A stretch of DNA of 64,000 nt from Flavobacterium ichthyis (lineage in GTDB: Bacteria > Bacteroidota > Bacteroidia > Flavobacteriales > Flavobacteriaceae), in NCBI RefSeq assembly GCF_009915155.1, contig NZ_JAABLM010000008.1:106968-170967 (forward strand), written 5' to 3'. The translations under genes were made by a program, and so were the position numbers. This document shows, one piece after another, positions 26,978-35,630 of this stretch; within the stretch, counting starts at the first letter, position 1, and each line of letters begins with the position of its first letter. A model generated the notes under the pieces. The model was given only the letters and a program-made list of their open reading frames with translations, was not told where the DNA came from and searched no databases.

Positions 26978-28246
26978 ATGAAAATTAAATATGTAGTTTT
27001 AGCCTCTGCATTTCTCTTTTCGGGAACGGTTTTGGCACAAAAAGACGAAATAAAAGCCGCAGAAAAATCATTGAAAAATGGTAATGCTGCCGAAGCAAAA
27101 GCAAGTTTAGATCAAGCAGAGTCCAAAATTTCTGGAGCAGATGATTCTATGAAAGCACAATTTTATTTCTTAAAAGGAAACGCTTTGATGGATATAGGAA
27201 TGAAAACCGGCGGGAATGACCTTGTTGCTGCCGCAAAAGCATTTCAAGAATCTATCGCTATTGAAAAAGCGTCCAAAAAAAATAAATATACTAAAGAGGC
27301 TCAAGAAAAAGTGGACCGCTTGAAAGGAGAATTAATCAATGCCTCCATTAAAGACAATCAAGTAAAAAACTATAAAGCATCTGCCGAGAAATTGTACAAT
27401 GTTTATTTGTTAGACGAATCACAACCGCTCTACTTATATTATGCTGCCGGAAGTGCCGTAAATGGACAAGATTACGATACAGCCTTAAATTATTATAATA
27501 AACTCAAAGAATTAAATTACTCAGGCGAAGGAACTTTTTACAGCGCAACAAGTAAGCTTTCAGGTGAAGATGAAAATTTCGCATCATTAGCAGAAAGAGA
27601 TAAAGCAGTAAAATTAGGAACCCACGAAAATCCTAAAACAATTAAAGAACCTTCTAAACGAGGCGAAATCTACAAAAACATCGCTTTAATCTATTCTTCG
27701 CAAGGTAAAAATGAAGAAGCGAAAAAAGCAATTGTAGAGGCTAGAGCAGCTAATCCAGACGATTTTTCTCTTTTAACCACTGAAGCTAACCTTTATTTAC
27801 AATCTAAAGATATGGCTTCATATAAAAGAATCATGGACGAAGTTATTGCAAAAAACCCATCTGATCCTAATATTTATTTTAACTTAGGCGTAATTGCTGC
27901 TGATGCAAAAGAATATGCTAAAGCCGAAGAATACTACAAAAAAGCAATATCACTTGATCCTAATTATGTAAATGCTTATCTTAATCTCTCGGTAATGAAA
28001 TTGTCGAGCGACAATGATATTGTAGAAGAAATGAATAAATTGGGTAATACTCCAAAAGAAAATAAACGTTATGACGAATTAAAAGCGAAACGTCAGACTA
28101 TTTTTGAAAGTACAATTCCGTATCTAAAGAAAGCCAACGAGCTTGACCCAAAAAATGAAGATGTTGCTAGAACATTAATCAATGTTTACAACTATTTAGA
28201 AATGACTAGTGAAGCAAAAGCGTTAAAAGCAAAGTCAGGATTGTAA
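26978..28246 (+). CDS. Secreted tetratricopeptide repeat protein
   Basis: This 422-residue protein has a signal peptide (MKIKYVVLASAFLFSGTVLAQ). Repeated 34-residue helical pairs run through the rest; the clearest are YFNLGVIAADAKEYAKAEEYYKKAISLDP and NAYLNLSVMKLSSDND, with others near 85-115 and 225-270. TPR proteins act as scaffolds, and in Bacteroidota many are periplasmic. It starts 18 bp after gyrA and is likely co-transcribed, as is often seen in flavobacteria. The partner proteins are unknown. Confidence 0.88.
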   Translation: MKIKYVVLASAFLFSGTVLAQKDEIKAAEKSLKNGNAAEAKASLDQAESKISGADDSMKAQFYFLKGNALMDIGMKTGGNDLVAAAKAFQESIAIEKASKKNKYTKEAQEKVDRLKGELINASIKDNQVKNYKASAEKLYNVYLLDESQPLYLYYAAGSAVNGQDYDTALNYYNKLKELNYSGEGTFYSATSKLSGEDENFASLAERDKAVKLGTHENPKTIKEPSKRGEIYKNIALIYSSQGKNEEAKKAIVEARAANPDDFSLLTTEANLYLQSKDMASYKRIMDEVIAKNPSDPNIYFNLGVIAADAKEYAKAEEYYKKAISLDPNYVNAYLNLSVMKLSSDNDIVEEMNKLGNTPKENKRYDELKAKRQTIFESTIPYLKKANELDPKNEDVARTLINVYNYLEMTSEAKALKAKSGL

Positions 28247-28261
28247 AAGGTTCATTGAAAA

Positions 28262-28299
28262 GAAAAAAATTCCCGAATAATCATCGGGAATTTTTTTTG
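28262..28299. terminator. Bidirectional terminator
   Basis: AAAAAAATTCCCGA and TCGGGAATTTTTTTT are perfect arms around a short AT-rich loop. It separates the gyrA-TPR operon from the convergent NlpC/P60 gene. Confidence 0.88.
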
Positions 28300-28307
28300 T
28301 ATTTTAT

Positions 28308-29069
28308 TTAAATTATCTTTTTGATAACTCTCAATCGATGTGTATGCCTGTTTGTTTCAGCATTGTAAATTCCTAAATGATCTAATCGGTCAATTCTCAC
28401 TTTTCCACTGGCATGAAGAATATAATTGTCGTCCATAATAATTCCTACATGAATGATTTTTCCTTCTTCATTATCAAAAAAAGCCAAATCTCCAGGTTCA
28501 CACTCCTCAATAAAACTCAACGGTTCTCCTTGTGTAGCTTGTTCAGAAGCATCTCTCAATAATTGGTAACCATTTAATTTATAGACCATTTGGGTTAAAC
28601 CCGAACAATCAATCCCAAAAGGCGTTTTGCCTCCCCACAAATACGGTGCATTCAAATACATAAATGCAGTATTGATAAGATTTGATTTTGGTTTTTGCCC
28701 AGAAATTTTTGTCCCTTCGAAATCTAAACCATTTTTATTAATCTCACTATTTTGCAAAAATGAAACGGAAGCTCCCAACGGAATTGGCATCAGCAAATTA
28801 TCAGGCGAAGTAATATATTCTATCAAGTCAGCGTTTAAAATAACTTCTTGACTATTGAGACTTTCAAAATCATTTTTAGAAATAATCTGGTATTGTTTTT
28901 CATCAACCCATCCCTCGTAACCATCAAATTGAAGTTTAATTTTCGACCATTGGTTATTTTTTTCCAAAATGGTAAAATGCTCACCAAAAAGCACTTGAGA
29001 TACAATTTCGCTTCGGTCGCTTGCCTCGGCTCGTAAAGGAATTATGGCTAAATTACAGATTCCGAACAT
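28308..29069 (-). CDS. NlpC/P60 (C40) family cell wall peptidase with SH3-like domain
   Basis: The 253-residue protein has a bacterial SH3-like domain (about 8-62, including SQVLFGEHFTILEKNNQWSKI) and a C-terminal NlpC/P60 catalytic domain (about 125-253). The catalytic Cys lies in GIDCSGLTQMVY, the His in IIHVGIIMDDNYILHASG, and the third polar residue in the following strand. Such enzymes cut the gamma-glutamyl-diamino acid bond in peptidoglycan stem peptides. There is no signal peptide, which suggests a role in recycling imported muropeptides, as for YkfC-like enzymes. Confidence 0.88.
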   Translation of the reverse strand: MFGICNLAIIPLRAEASDRSEIVSQVLFGEHFTILEKNNQWSKIKLQFDGYEGWVDEKQYQIISKNDFESLNSQEVILNADLIEYITSPDNLLMPIPLGASVSFLQNSEINKNGLDFEGTKISGQKPKSNLINTAFMYLNAPYLWGGKTPFGIDCSGLTQMVYKLNGYQLLRDASEQATQGEPLSFIEECEPGDLAFFDNEEGKIIHVGIIMDDNYILHASGKVRIDRLDHLGIYNAETNRHTHRLRVIKKII

Positions 29070-29166
29070 CTGGATATTTTCTATAGATAAATGATGAATT
29101 TCAGGTTTAAAGATACAAAATCAATTAAACCCAAAATCCGTCATTTTTATTTTTTTTATTAAGAAT

Positions 29167-30345
29167 TTATGCGCGTTCAATTACGATGGCAGAAGCACCA
29201 CCACCACCATTACAAATGGCAGCAGCCCCAATTTTTCCTTTATTTTGTTCCAATACGTTAATTAGAGTGATGATAATTCTCACACCAGAACATCCAAGCG
29301 GATGACCGAGAGAAACGGCACCTCCATTAACATTTACTTTGTTTGCATCAATTCCTAAAATTTTTGTATTGGCAATCCCTACTACAGAAAAAGCTTCATT
29401 AAATTCAAAAAAATCAACATCAGCTATCGCAATATTTGCTTTGTCCAGAGCTTTTGGCAAGGCTTTCGCAGGTGCAGTTGTAAACCATTTTGGTTCCTGT
29501 TCTGCATCAGCAAAACTTTTTATATAAGCCAAAGGTTTCAAGTTTAACGCTTTTGCCTTTTCTTCCGACATCAAAATTACCGCTCCAGCACCATCATTTA
29601 TAGTCGAAGCATTTGCTGCCGTTACAGTTCCTTCTTTTGTAAAAACAGGATTTAATGACGGTATTTTATCAAGTTTTACGTTAGTAAATTCTTCGTCTTT
29701 GGTAACCATGACTGGATCACCTTTTCTTTGTGGAACCGCAACCGGAACGACCTCGTTATCAAATTTTCCTTCTTGCCAAGCTTTTGCAGAACGCTCGTAA
29801 GATTGAATAGCAAATTGATCTTGTTCCTCACGCGAAATTCTATATTCTGTAGCACATAAATCGGCACAAACTCCCATGGCATTGTTGTCGTAAGCATCTG
29901 TCAAACCATCTTTTTGCAAACCATCAATCATGTTAGCAGGACCAAATTTATAACCATTTCTCAAATGAACATAGTGTGGAATTTGACTCATATTTTCCAT
30001 TCCTCCAGCAACCGCAATTTCGATATCCCCACTGGCAATTGCTTGAGCTGCCATCATCACTGATTTCATCCCTGAAGCGCAAACTTTGTTAACAGTAGTG
30101 GTAATCACACTTTCTGGCAAACCGGCGGCAAGAGCTGCTTGTCTTGCGGGAGCTTGGCCAATGCCAGCCTGTACCACATTTCCCATAAAAACTTCATCGA
30201 CCAATTTAGGGTCTAAATTTATTTTCTCTAAAGCACCTTTAATTGCAATTCCTCCTAATTGTGGAGCCGAAACGGTTGATAAACCGCCTAAAAAACTTCC
30301 AATTGGTGTTCTTGCTGCGGCAACTATAACTATCTTTTTTGTCAT
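29167..30345 (-). CDS. Acetyl-CoA C-acyltransferase (thiolase)
   Basis: The 392-residue enzyme has the full thiolase set: nucleophile Cys89 in VCASGMKS, NEAFSVVGIAN, GGAVSLGHPLGCSG with the active-site His, and the final Cys in AICNGGGGASAIVIER. Length and motifs fit biosynthetic or degradative acetoacetyl-CoA thiolases. Which direction it works in cannot be read from the sequence. It has no pathway neighbours. A possible promoter on the minus strand is TTG (30404-30406), 23 bp, then TAAATTCG (30373-30380). Confidence 0.93.
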   Translation of the reverse strand: MTKKIVIVAAARTPIGSFLGGLSTVSAPQLGGIAIKGALEKINLDPKLVDEVFMGNVVQAGIGQAPARQAALAAGLPESVITTTVNKVCASGMKSVMMAAQAIASGDIEIAVAGGMENMSQIPHYVHLRNGYKFGPANMIDGLQKDGLTDAYDNNAMGVCADLCATEYRISREEQDQFAIQSYERSAKAWQEGKFDNEVVPVAVPQRKGDPVMVTKDEEFTNVKLDKIPSLNPVFTKEGTVTAANASTINDGAGAVILMSEEKAKALNLKPLAYIKSFADAEQEPKWFTTAPAKALPKALDKANIAIADVDFFEFNEAFSVVGIANTKILGIDANKVNVNGGAVSLGHPLGCSGVRIIITLINVLEQNKGKIGAAAICNGGGGASAIVIERA

Positions 30346-30542
30346 TCTAAAATATTGTTGTTTGTTATGTTGCGAATTTAATATTTATTGTTGGAATAAT
30401 ATGCAATTTTTTGAAAGATCATTGCCATAAGGAAGTATTTTCAAAGTTTAAGAAGAATAAATGTCAAATCGAAATTTAAAAGCGAACTTACGTGTTCATA
30501 AAATATTTGCGGCATCCTACGAAAATAGAGTAAGGGGGTAGT

Positions 30543-30576
30543 AAAAACACAAAAGCCACTGAAATCAGTGGCTTTG
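30543..30576 (-). terminator. Terminator of the tRNA cluster
   Basis: AAAGCCACTGA and TCAGTGGCTTT are perfect arms with a tiny loop, followed on the minus strand by TGTGTTTTT. It begins six bases past the end of tRNA-Arg. Confidence 0.85.
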
Positions 30577-30581
30577 TTGTG

Positions 30582-30655
<74 letters not shown>

Positions 30656-30669
30656 CAAAAAATTTTTAG

Positions 30670-30744
30670 TCGGGGTGGCAGGATTCGAACCTGCGACCTC
30701 CTGGTCCCAAACCAGGCGCGATGACCGGGCTACGCTACACCCCG
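30670..30744 (-). tRNA. tRNA-Pro (anticodon TGG)
   Basis: A 75-nt cloverleaf on the minus strand. The acceptor stem CGGGGTG/CACCCCG is perfect, the anticodon stem CCTGG/CCAGG encloses TTTGGGA with anticodon TGG, and the T arm has GGTTCGAATCC. It lies 14 bp upstream of tRNA-Arg. Confidence 0.95.
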
Positions 30745-30751
30745 AAAAAAG

Positions 30752-30835
30752 CGGAGAGACAGGGACTCGAACCCTGGCGACGGTTACCCGTCGACAGATT
30801 AGCAATCTGCTCCGTTACCACTCCGGCACCTCTCC
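30752..30835 (-). tRNA. tRNA-Ser (anticodon GCT)
   Basis: An 84-nt class II cloverleaf on the minus strand, with acceptor stem GGAGAGG pairing with TTCTCC-type bases, anticodon loop TTGCTAA (anticodon GCT) and a long variable arm GACGGGTAACCGTC. It is the first gene of the cluster, 7 bp before tRNA-Pro. Confidence 0.94.
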
Positions 30836-30999
30836 TCAGTAAAATTTAAAAAAGTTTTACCCTTTTTTGCGGTTGCAAATTTAGCTTAACACTTACAATT
30901 TACCAAACAATTAGTCTTGTTTTTTTAATTAATATTTTATTTTTTTCAGAAACTGTTAAAAATCAACGTGGTAAGAATCATAGCATTTTTTTTAGGTTT

Positions 31000-31007
31000 T
31001 AAATTTG
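31000..31007 (+). promoter_or_regulatory. -7 box of the NAD(P)H-hydrate dehydratase gene
   Basis: TAAATTTG matches TAnnTTTG exactly, 30 bp before the ATG at 31038. No TTG is seen at normal spacing upstream. Confidence 0.5.
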
Positions 31008-31037
31008 AAGTAAATTTTATAAATTTATAAGAAAACT

Positions 31038-31886
31038 ATGTCAACAATTGAGATTGATAAATTATTTGCGAGACAAATTTATAAACCAGCATCTAAGAAA
31101 ACTCATAAAGGAATTCAAGGTCACGCTTTAATTATTGGCGGAAGTTATGGCAAAATAGGTTCTGTAGTATTGGCATCAAAAGCGGCGCTGAAGTCAGGTT
31201 GTGGATTAATTACTGCCTTTATTCCAAAATGTGGTGTTGATATTTTGCAAATTTCTTTTCCGGAAGCTATGGTAACTGCCGACGAAAACGAAACAGTCAT
31301 TAGTAACATTGACATTCAATTTGAACCAAATGCTATAGCGATTGGAGTAGGGTTAGGAACTTCACACGTAACCGCAATAGCATTAGAACATTTTTTACAG
31401 AAAAATAAAAATCCATTAGTAATTGATGCAGATGCGATTAACTTAATATCAAAAAATAAAAATTTGCTTAAGTTTTTGCCTAAAAATTCAGTCATTACAC
31501 CTCATAAAAAAGAATTACAACGTTTATTAGGAACTTGGAAATCTGATGATGAAAAGATAGTCAAAATTCAACAAATTTCTCATGATTATCAATTAATTGT
31601 AGTTGAAAAGGGGAGTCCTACACTAATTTATTATGAGAATAAAATTTTTGAAAACACTTCGGGGAACGAAGCTTTGGCGACAGCAGGAAGTGGCGATTCT
31701 CTTACGGGAATTATTACTGGATTAATAGCACAGGGTTATGAACCTTTGGCAGCAACACAATTGGGCGTTTATCTACACGGATTAACTGCAGATTTGGTAT
31801 GGGAAAATACTTCGAAAGAAGCTTTTACGGCATCTGATATTGCTAGTTTTTTAGGAAAAGCGTTTCTTTTTTTAAAGGAAAATTAA
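31038..31886 (+). CDS. nnrD: ADP-dependent NAD(P)H-hydrate dehydratase (stand-alone)
   Basis: This 282-residue ribokinase-like enzyme repairs damaged NAD(P)H hydrates using ADP or ATP. HALIIGGSYGKIGSVVLAS near residue 30, ITPHKKELQRLLG near 155 and the catalytic TAGSGDSLTGIITGLIAQG near 215 are diagnostic. In many bacteria the epimerase NnrE is fused at the N-terminus. Here only the dehydratase half is present, so the epimerase must be elsewhere or spontaneous epimerisation is used. The gene is convergent with the next one, with a 4-bp overlap at the stops. Confidence 0.9.
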   Translation: MSTIEIDKLFARQIYKPASKKTHKGIQGHALIIGGSYGKIGSVVLASKAALKSGCGLITAFIPKCGVDILQISFPEAMVTADENETVISNIDIQFEPNAIAIGVGLGTSHVTAIALEHFLQKNKNPLVIDADAINLISKNKNLLKFLPKNSVITPHKKELQRLLGTWKSDDEKIVKIQQISHDYQLIVVEKGSPTLIYYENKIFENTSGNEALATAGSGDSLTGIITGLIAQGYEPLAATQLGVYLHGLTADLVWENTSKEAFTASDIASFLGKAFLFLKEN

Positions 31887-32524
31887 TCTTCTTTGATTAT
31901 AATTACTGTTGCCTTAAATCCAGTAGCAAGATTCCACCTATCTGCGGCAACTAACTTTCCTTTATCGTCAAACACGTGAAATTCTGCTGTATTTGGACCA
32001 TACAATCCTTGATTCAAGGCTTCAAAATCAATTTTATTAAATCCTTTTTCCAATGGTAAGTCCATCACGCCAAAATTCACATCCAACGTAATAGATGCGA
32101 TAACTACTTTTTCATTAACAGAAATTTTAATTTTATCACCATCAGGGTAACCGTGATCTCGAAATTTCAGGTTTACAAAAGCGCCATTACTTCGGAACTC
32201 ACCAAAAAACTGATTTCCTTTCATAGCAGGTTGGTTGTCTGGGCCATCGATGGATTTCTGCATTTTTTTTAAATACTTTTCACCTGGATCAGCAAAGCTT
32301 TCACCTGGATCGCCAAAAATTATTCCTTTTTCGCCACCTATTTGCCATCGGTCAGATTTTGGAGTTTTATCAGTATCAAAAATTGAGGTGTTTGGAGTTT
32401 TGACCTCTGGTATAGCAGTTTGAACTGGACCTTGCGTTGCCGGAATAGAAATAGAATTATTCCGATCCAGTTGCGAAAAGCCACGAAAGCTAATTAATAG
32501 AAATAAAAGGTATATTTTTTTCAT
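31883..32524 (-). CDS. Secreted protein of unknown function
   Basis: The 213-residue protein begins with a signal peptide (MKKIYLLFLLISFRGFSQ). A Pro/Asp-rich middle part (FGDPGESFADPGEKYLKKMQ) follows. The last 100 residues look like a beta-sandwich (FFGEFRSNGAFVNLKFRDHGYPDGDKIKI ... GFNKIDFEALNQGLYGPNTAEFHV). I recognise no enzyme motif. The ATG at 32524 is used; three codons of open frame before it start with TTG. The 3' end overlaps nnrD by 4 bp in convergent orientation. Confidence 0.75.
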   Translation of the reverse strand: MKKIYLLFLLISFRGFSQLDRNNSISIPATQGPVQTAIPEVKTPNTSIFDTDKTPKSDRWQIGGEKGIIFGDPGESFADPGEKYLKKMQKSIDGPDNQPAMKGNQFFGEFRSNGAFVNLKFRDHGYPDGDKIKISVNEKVVIASITLDVNFGVMDLPLEKGFNKIDFEALNQGLYGPNTAEFHVFDDKGKLVAADRWNLATGFKATVIIIKED

Positions 32525-32705
32525 CTGCCTCAATAAAAGTCTTTAAAACACACTTCAAATTTGTTGCCAAAGTACATTTTTTTAAACGCTTTTCAACCAC
32601 TATGGTGGTCATTTTGTAATAATTTTAGCATTTGTCATTAGTTATCGTTCCATTAAAAGTTGTAATTTAGGTTTTAGAATAACCATTATAAAAAAAATTT
32701 GGCCT

Positions 32706-34169
32706 ATGAGATTGTCCGTGGAAAGAAAACCTAATAAAGTAACTCCAGATTCGGCACGTGTAATTGCCCGTTATTTTTTTAATGGTGAAGAACGTGCTAT
32801 TTCCCTTATTAAAAAAATAATGGAGTTAACTTCTGAAGAAATTTTTGCTACAATTTCGCCACTGCTGCAAGATTTTTCAAAACGCCATCGAAATATTACT
32901 AAAAAATTATTGAAACATTGTGAGAAAGTTAAAGACTGTATTGACAAGGCAGGTTATGATTTTGATAAGTTAGATGAGTTTACAAAATATCTTATTGGGT
33001 CTTATTTTACACACGAATATTCGATTGAGTCTGCGGCTTTTTTTAATCCTTCTGTTGTTCCAGATCCGGATCAATCTAACTTAGAAGAAGGGCAACTTAG
33101 GGTGTTAATTAGTTTTAGGGCTGTAGGTGAAGGGCATGTTTCATCGGTTGTTTTTCGCCGGGCGATGATTGATAAGCATAATAATATTAATGTGGTTCCT
33201 GCTGGAAATTATATTGATGAAGCAGAAAAAGTTCACAATATGGTTTATAATAAGAATCTATTTTTGAAAAAAGGACAAGAAGCTGACATTGATAAAAATT
33301 TTTTAAAAGAAGTTGATGAACAACTCGGCGATCGTTTTGATTATAACCATCTCAAAGAGCTTATTTTAAAAGCCAAATCAAATACAAATGACCATAAAAT
33401 AATTTCGCAGTACAATTTAATATTAGCATTATCAGACAGTTATAGAAAGATTAGTTTTTCAAAAGACACTGATATAAGTGACCGCGTCATTTTTCCTATT
33501 TCGGATTTTGAAAGTAACGGAATTGAAGATGCAAGATTTGTAAAATTTACAAAAGATAATGGCAGTGTAGTGTATTATTGTACTTATACAGCTTATGATG
33601 GAAGCCATATTATGCCTAAATTATTACAAACGACTGACTTTTATGATTTTAAAACGAGCCCCTTAAATGGTGCTGGTGCAAAAAATAAAAATTTAGCTTT
33701 ATTTCCTCGAAAAATTAATGGAAAATATGCCATGCTATCTAGAATTGACGGATGGAATAACTACTTAATGTATTCTGATAATATCAATATTTGGGAACAT
33801 CCAATTAAAATTCAACAACCAGAATATCCGTGGGAATTTGTACAAATTGGAAATTGTGGCTCACCAATTGAAACGGAACATGGTTGGCTTGTCATGACTC
33901 ATGCTGTCGGACCTATGAGACGCTACTGCATTGGAGCATCATTATTAGACTTAGACAATCCGGAAAAAGAAATTGGTCGTTTAAAAGAACCATTAATTAT
34001 GCCAAATCCTGACGAACGTGAAGGATACGTACCAAATGTAGTTTATTCATGTGGTTCGATTATTCACAATGACGAGTTGATAATACCTTATGGATTATCA
34101 GATTATAGTTCAGGCTTTGCAACCGTAAAAATAAAAATGCTCTTAGAAAAATTGTTGTCTGGAGGTTGA
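32706..34169 (+). CDS. Glycoside hydrolase family 130 protein
   Basis: The 487-residue protein has a helical N-terminal region (about 1-120) and then a five-bladed propeller of the GH130 type: FRAVGEGHVSSVVFRR, GIEDARFVKF, CTYTAYDG, ALFPRKINGKYAMLSRIDG, and GSPIETEHGWLVMTHAVGPMRRY. GH130 enzymes are beta-mannoside phosphorylases or beta-1,2-mannosidases. The longer N-terminus and the FRAVGEGH motif suggest the hydrolase-like or uncharacterised branch. No SusC/D or mannan gene is adjacent, so it is not in a classic polysaccharide locus. Confidence 0.85.
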   Translation: MRLSVERKPNKVTPDSARVIARYFFNGEERAISLIKKIMELTSEEIFATISPLLQDFSKRHRNITKKLLKHCEKVKDCIDKAGYDFDKLDEFTKYLIGSYFTHEYSIESAAFFNPSVVPDPDQSNLEEGQLRVLISFRAVGEGHVSSVVFRRAMIDKHNNINVVPAGNYIDEAEKVHNMVYNKNLFLKKGQEADIDKNFLKEVDEQLGDRFDYNHLKELILKAKSNTNDHKIISQYNLILALSDSYRKISFSKDTDISDRVIFPISDFESNGIEDARFVKFTKDNGSVVYYCTYTAYDGSHIMPKLLQTTDFYDFKTSPLNGAGAKNKNLALFPRKINGKYAMLSRIDGWNNYLMYSDNINIWEHPIKIQQPEYPWEFVQIGNCGSPIETEHGWLVMTHAVGPMRRYCIGASLLDLDNPEKEIGRLKEPLIMPNPDEREGYVPNVVYSCGSIIHNDELIIPYGLSDYSSGFATVKIKMLLEKLLSGG

Positions 34170-34679
34170 CATTTAGATAACAATTAATGAATTTGACTCA
34201 AAATTAAGTCCTAAATATTTGAACTATAATTTACATTATGTAAAATAAAACTTTATTGATTGTGTTTTGTCAATTCATTTTTATAAGGCTTCATTATAAT
34301 TCTGTTTCGTCTCTTTGTAAAAGTTCTTTGTAAAATTTCACGGCAGATTTTTTTAAATTTAGTGATAGAACTTTTTAATCGACTACTTTGTTTTAATTTT
34401 TTTTTAAAACAAAAATGTAAGATTTTATTTCATAATGGTTTATCAATCAAAAAGCATTGTCTGGAAATTACCAAACAATGCTTTTCTTAATTAAGTATTG
34501 GAAAATCTAATTTACTTTAAATTAGTATAAAATTTAAAGTAAACATTGCTATCATTATAATTTTGTTAAAATAAAAATGATGAATTGTGGTAAAATTACT
34601 AAGTTTTTTTCAAGATTTTTTATAATTATCATTACTTTAAGATTTTTTATTTAAGCTTTTATATTTATAAACCAATCTA
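34170..34679. other. AT-rich gap with tandem 13-mer and terminator hairpin
   Basis: No open frame of interest is seen. TCTTTGTAAAAGT and TCTTTGTAAAATT stand in tandem near 34311-34336. TTTACATTATGTAAA (34230-34244) is a palindrome. A strong hairpin lies at 34448-34487, about 280 bp after the GH130 stop. That distance is long for a GH130 terminator and leaves room for a small RNA, for which there is no direct evidence. Confidence 0.4.
34448..34487 (+). terminator. Hairpin terminator between GH130 and EamA genes
   Basis: AAAAGCATTGT and ACAATGCTTTT are perfect 11-bp arms around a 14-nt loop. The right arm ends in TTTT followed by C and TT. Confidence 0.75.
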
Positions 34680-34687
34680 TACCTTTG
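34680..34687 (+). promoter_or_regulatory. -7 box of the EamA transporter gene
   Basis: TACCTTTG matches TAnnTTTG exactly, 18 bp before the ATG at 34706. It contains the TTG at 34685 that opens the longer frame, so the ATG is the better start. Confidence 0.6.
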
Positions 34688-34705
34688 TTATATAAAAGTA
34701 CTGAA

Positions 34706-35563
34706 ATGATTTATATAATTTTAAGCGTAATATGCAGTGTTTCTGTTGGTGTATTGATTAAAATTGCGAGGCGGTTCGAAATTGATTTTGTGCAAATTAT
34801 TACCCTCAATTATATTTCGGCAATATTCCTGTGTTACTTTTCATACCAACCCGAAATACCATTAGAAGAACCCCTACCCTGGAATTTATACATTCCTCTT
34901 GGTATTTTCTTGCCTTCAGTATTTTTTTTATTAGCAATGAGTGTAAAACACATGGGGATTGTAAAAACTGATATTGTGCAAAGATTGTCACTTTTCATTC
35001 CAGTATTAGCATCAGTATTTATATTCAATGAGCAATTTTCTACCTTAAAAATTTTGGGATTATTACTCGCTTTTGTGGCAATTTACTTCATCCTAACCCG
35101 CAAAGAAAATCTCGAAAATGCAGGAAATAATTGGCTCTATCCCGCGATGGTAATGGTTGGTTTTGGTATTGCGGACGTACTATTTAAATCACTAACCTCC
35201 CAAACACATATTCCCTACACTACTTCCTTATTTATAGTTTTTTGTTTATCATTATTAATTTCTAGTATCTTTTCATTGTATTCTATCTTTTTTTATAAAA
35301 AACCTTTCTCTTTCCTTAATGTAGCATTCGGATTATTTCTAGGGTTACTAAACTTCGGTAACATTTTATTTTACTTAAAAGCACATGACGCGCTTTCAGA
35401 AAGTCCTACTACTGTTTTTGCCTCAATGAATTTAGGTGTTATTATAGCCGGAACCTTAATCGGAATATTCTACTTTAAAGAGAAAATCACTCCTAAAAAT
35501 TACATAGGAATCGCATTAGCAATTCTTGCAATAGTGTTGATAACCCTCTCAAAACTTCATTAA
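34706..35563 (+). CDS. EamA/DMT family transporter
   Basis: This 285-residue inner-membrane protein has about ten hydrophobic helices in two EamA halves, a layout typical of the drug/metabolite transporter superfamily. The first half ends near ILTRKENLE (about 140), the second at ILAIVLITLSKLH. The direction is usually export of small metabolites, but the substrate cannot be inferred. The start was set at the ATG because of the -7 box. It is not linked to its neighbours by close spacing. Confidence 0.88.
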   Translation: MIYIILSVICSVSVGVLIKIARRFEIDFVQIITLNYISAIFLCYFSYQPEIPLEEPLPWNLYIPLGIFLPSVFFLLAMSVKHMGIVKTDIVQRLSLFIPVLASVFIFNEQFSTLKILGLLLAFVAIYFILTRKENLENAGNNWLYPAMVMVGFGIADVLFKSLTSQTHIPYTTSLFIVFCLSLLISSIFSLYSIFFYKKPFSFLNVAFGLFLGLLNFGNILFYLKAHDALSESPTTVFASMNLGVIIAGTLIGIFYFKEKITPKNYIGIALAILAIVLITLSKLH

Positions 35564-35580
35564 TTTTTTTTAATATGTGG

Positions 35581-35611
35581 TTGCAAAAAATAGTAATTTC
35601 TGCTAAATTTA
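35581..35611 (+). promoter_or_regulatory. Candidate promoter of the DUF294 operon
   Basis: TTG (35581-35583), 20 bp, then TAAATTTA (35604-35611), one mismatch from TAnnTTTG. A start of transcription near 35618 would favour the ATG at 35631 over the one at 35622. Confidence 0.5.
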
Positions 35612-35630
35612 CTAGATATATATGACCTAT

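Noticed and set aside
34230..34244. TTTACATTATGTAAA as a further XRE operator
   Set aside because: The arms match but the spacer is 3 and not 2, it stands alone, and it overlaps no promoter. Chance is likely in AT-rich DNA.
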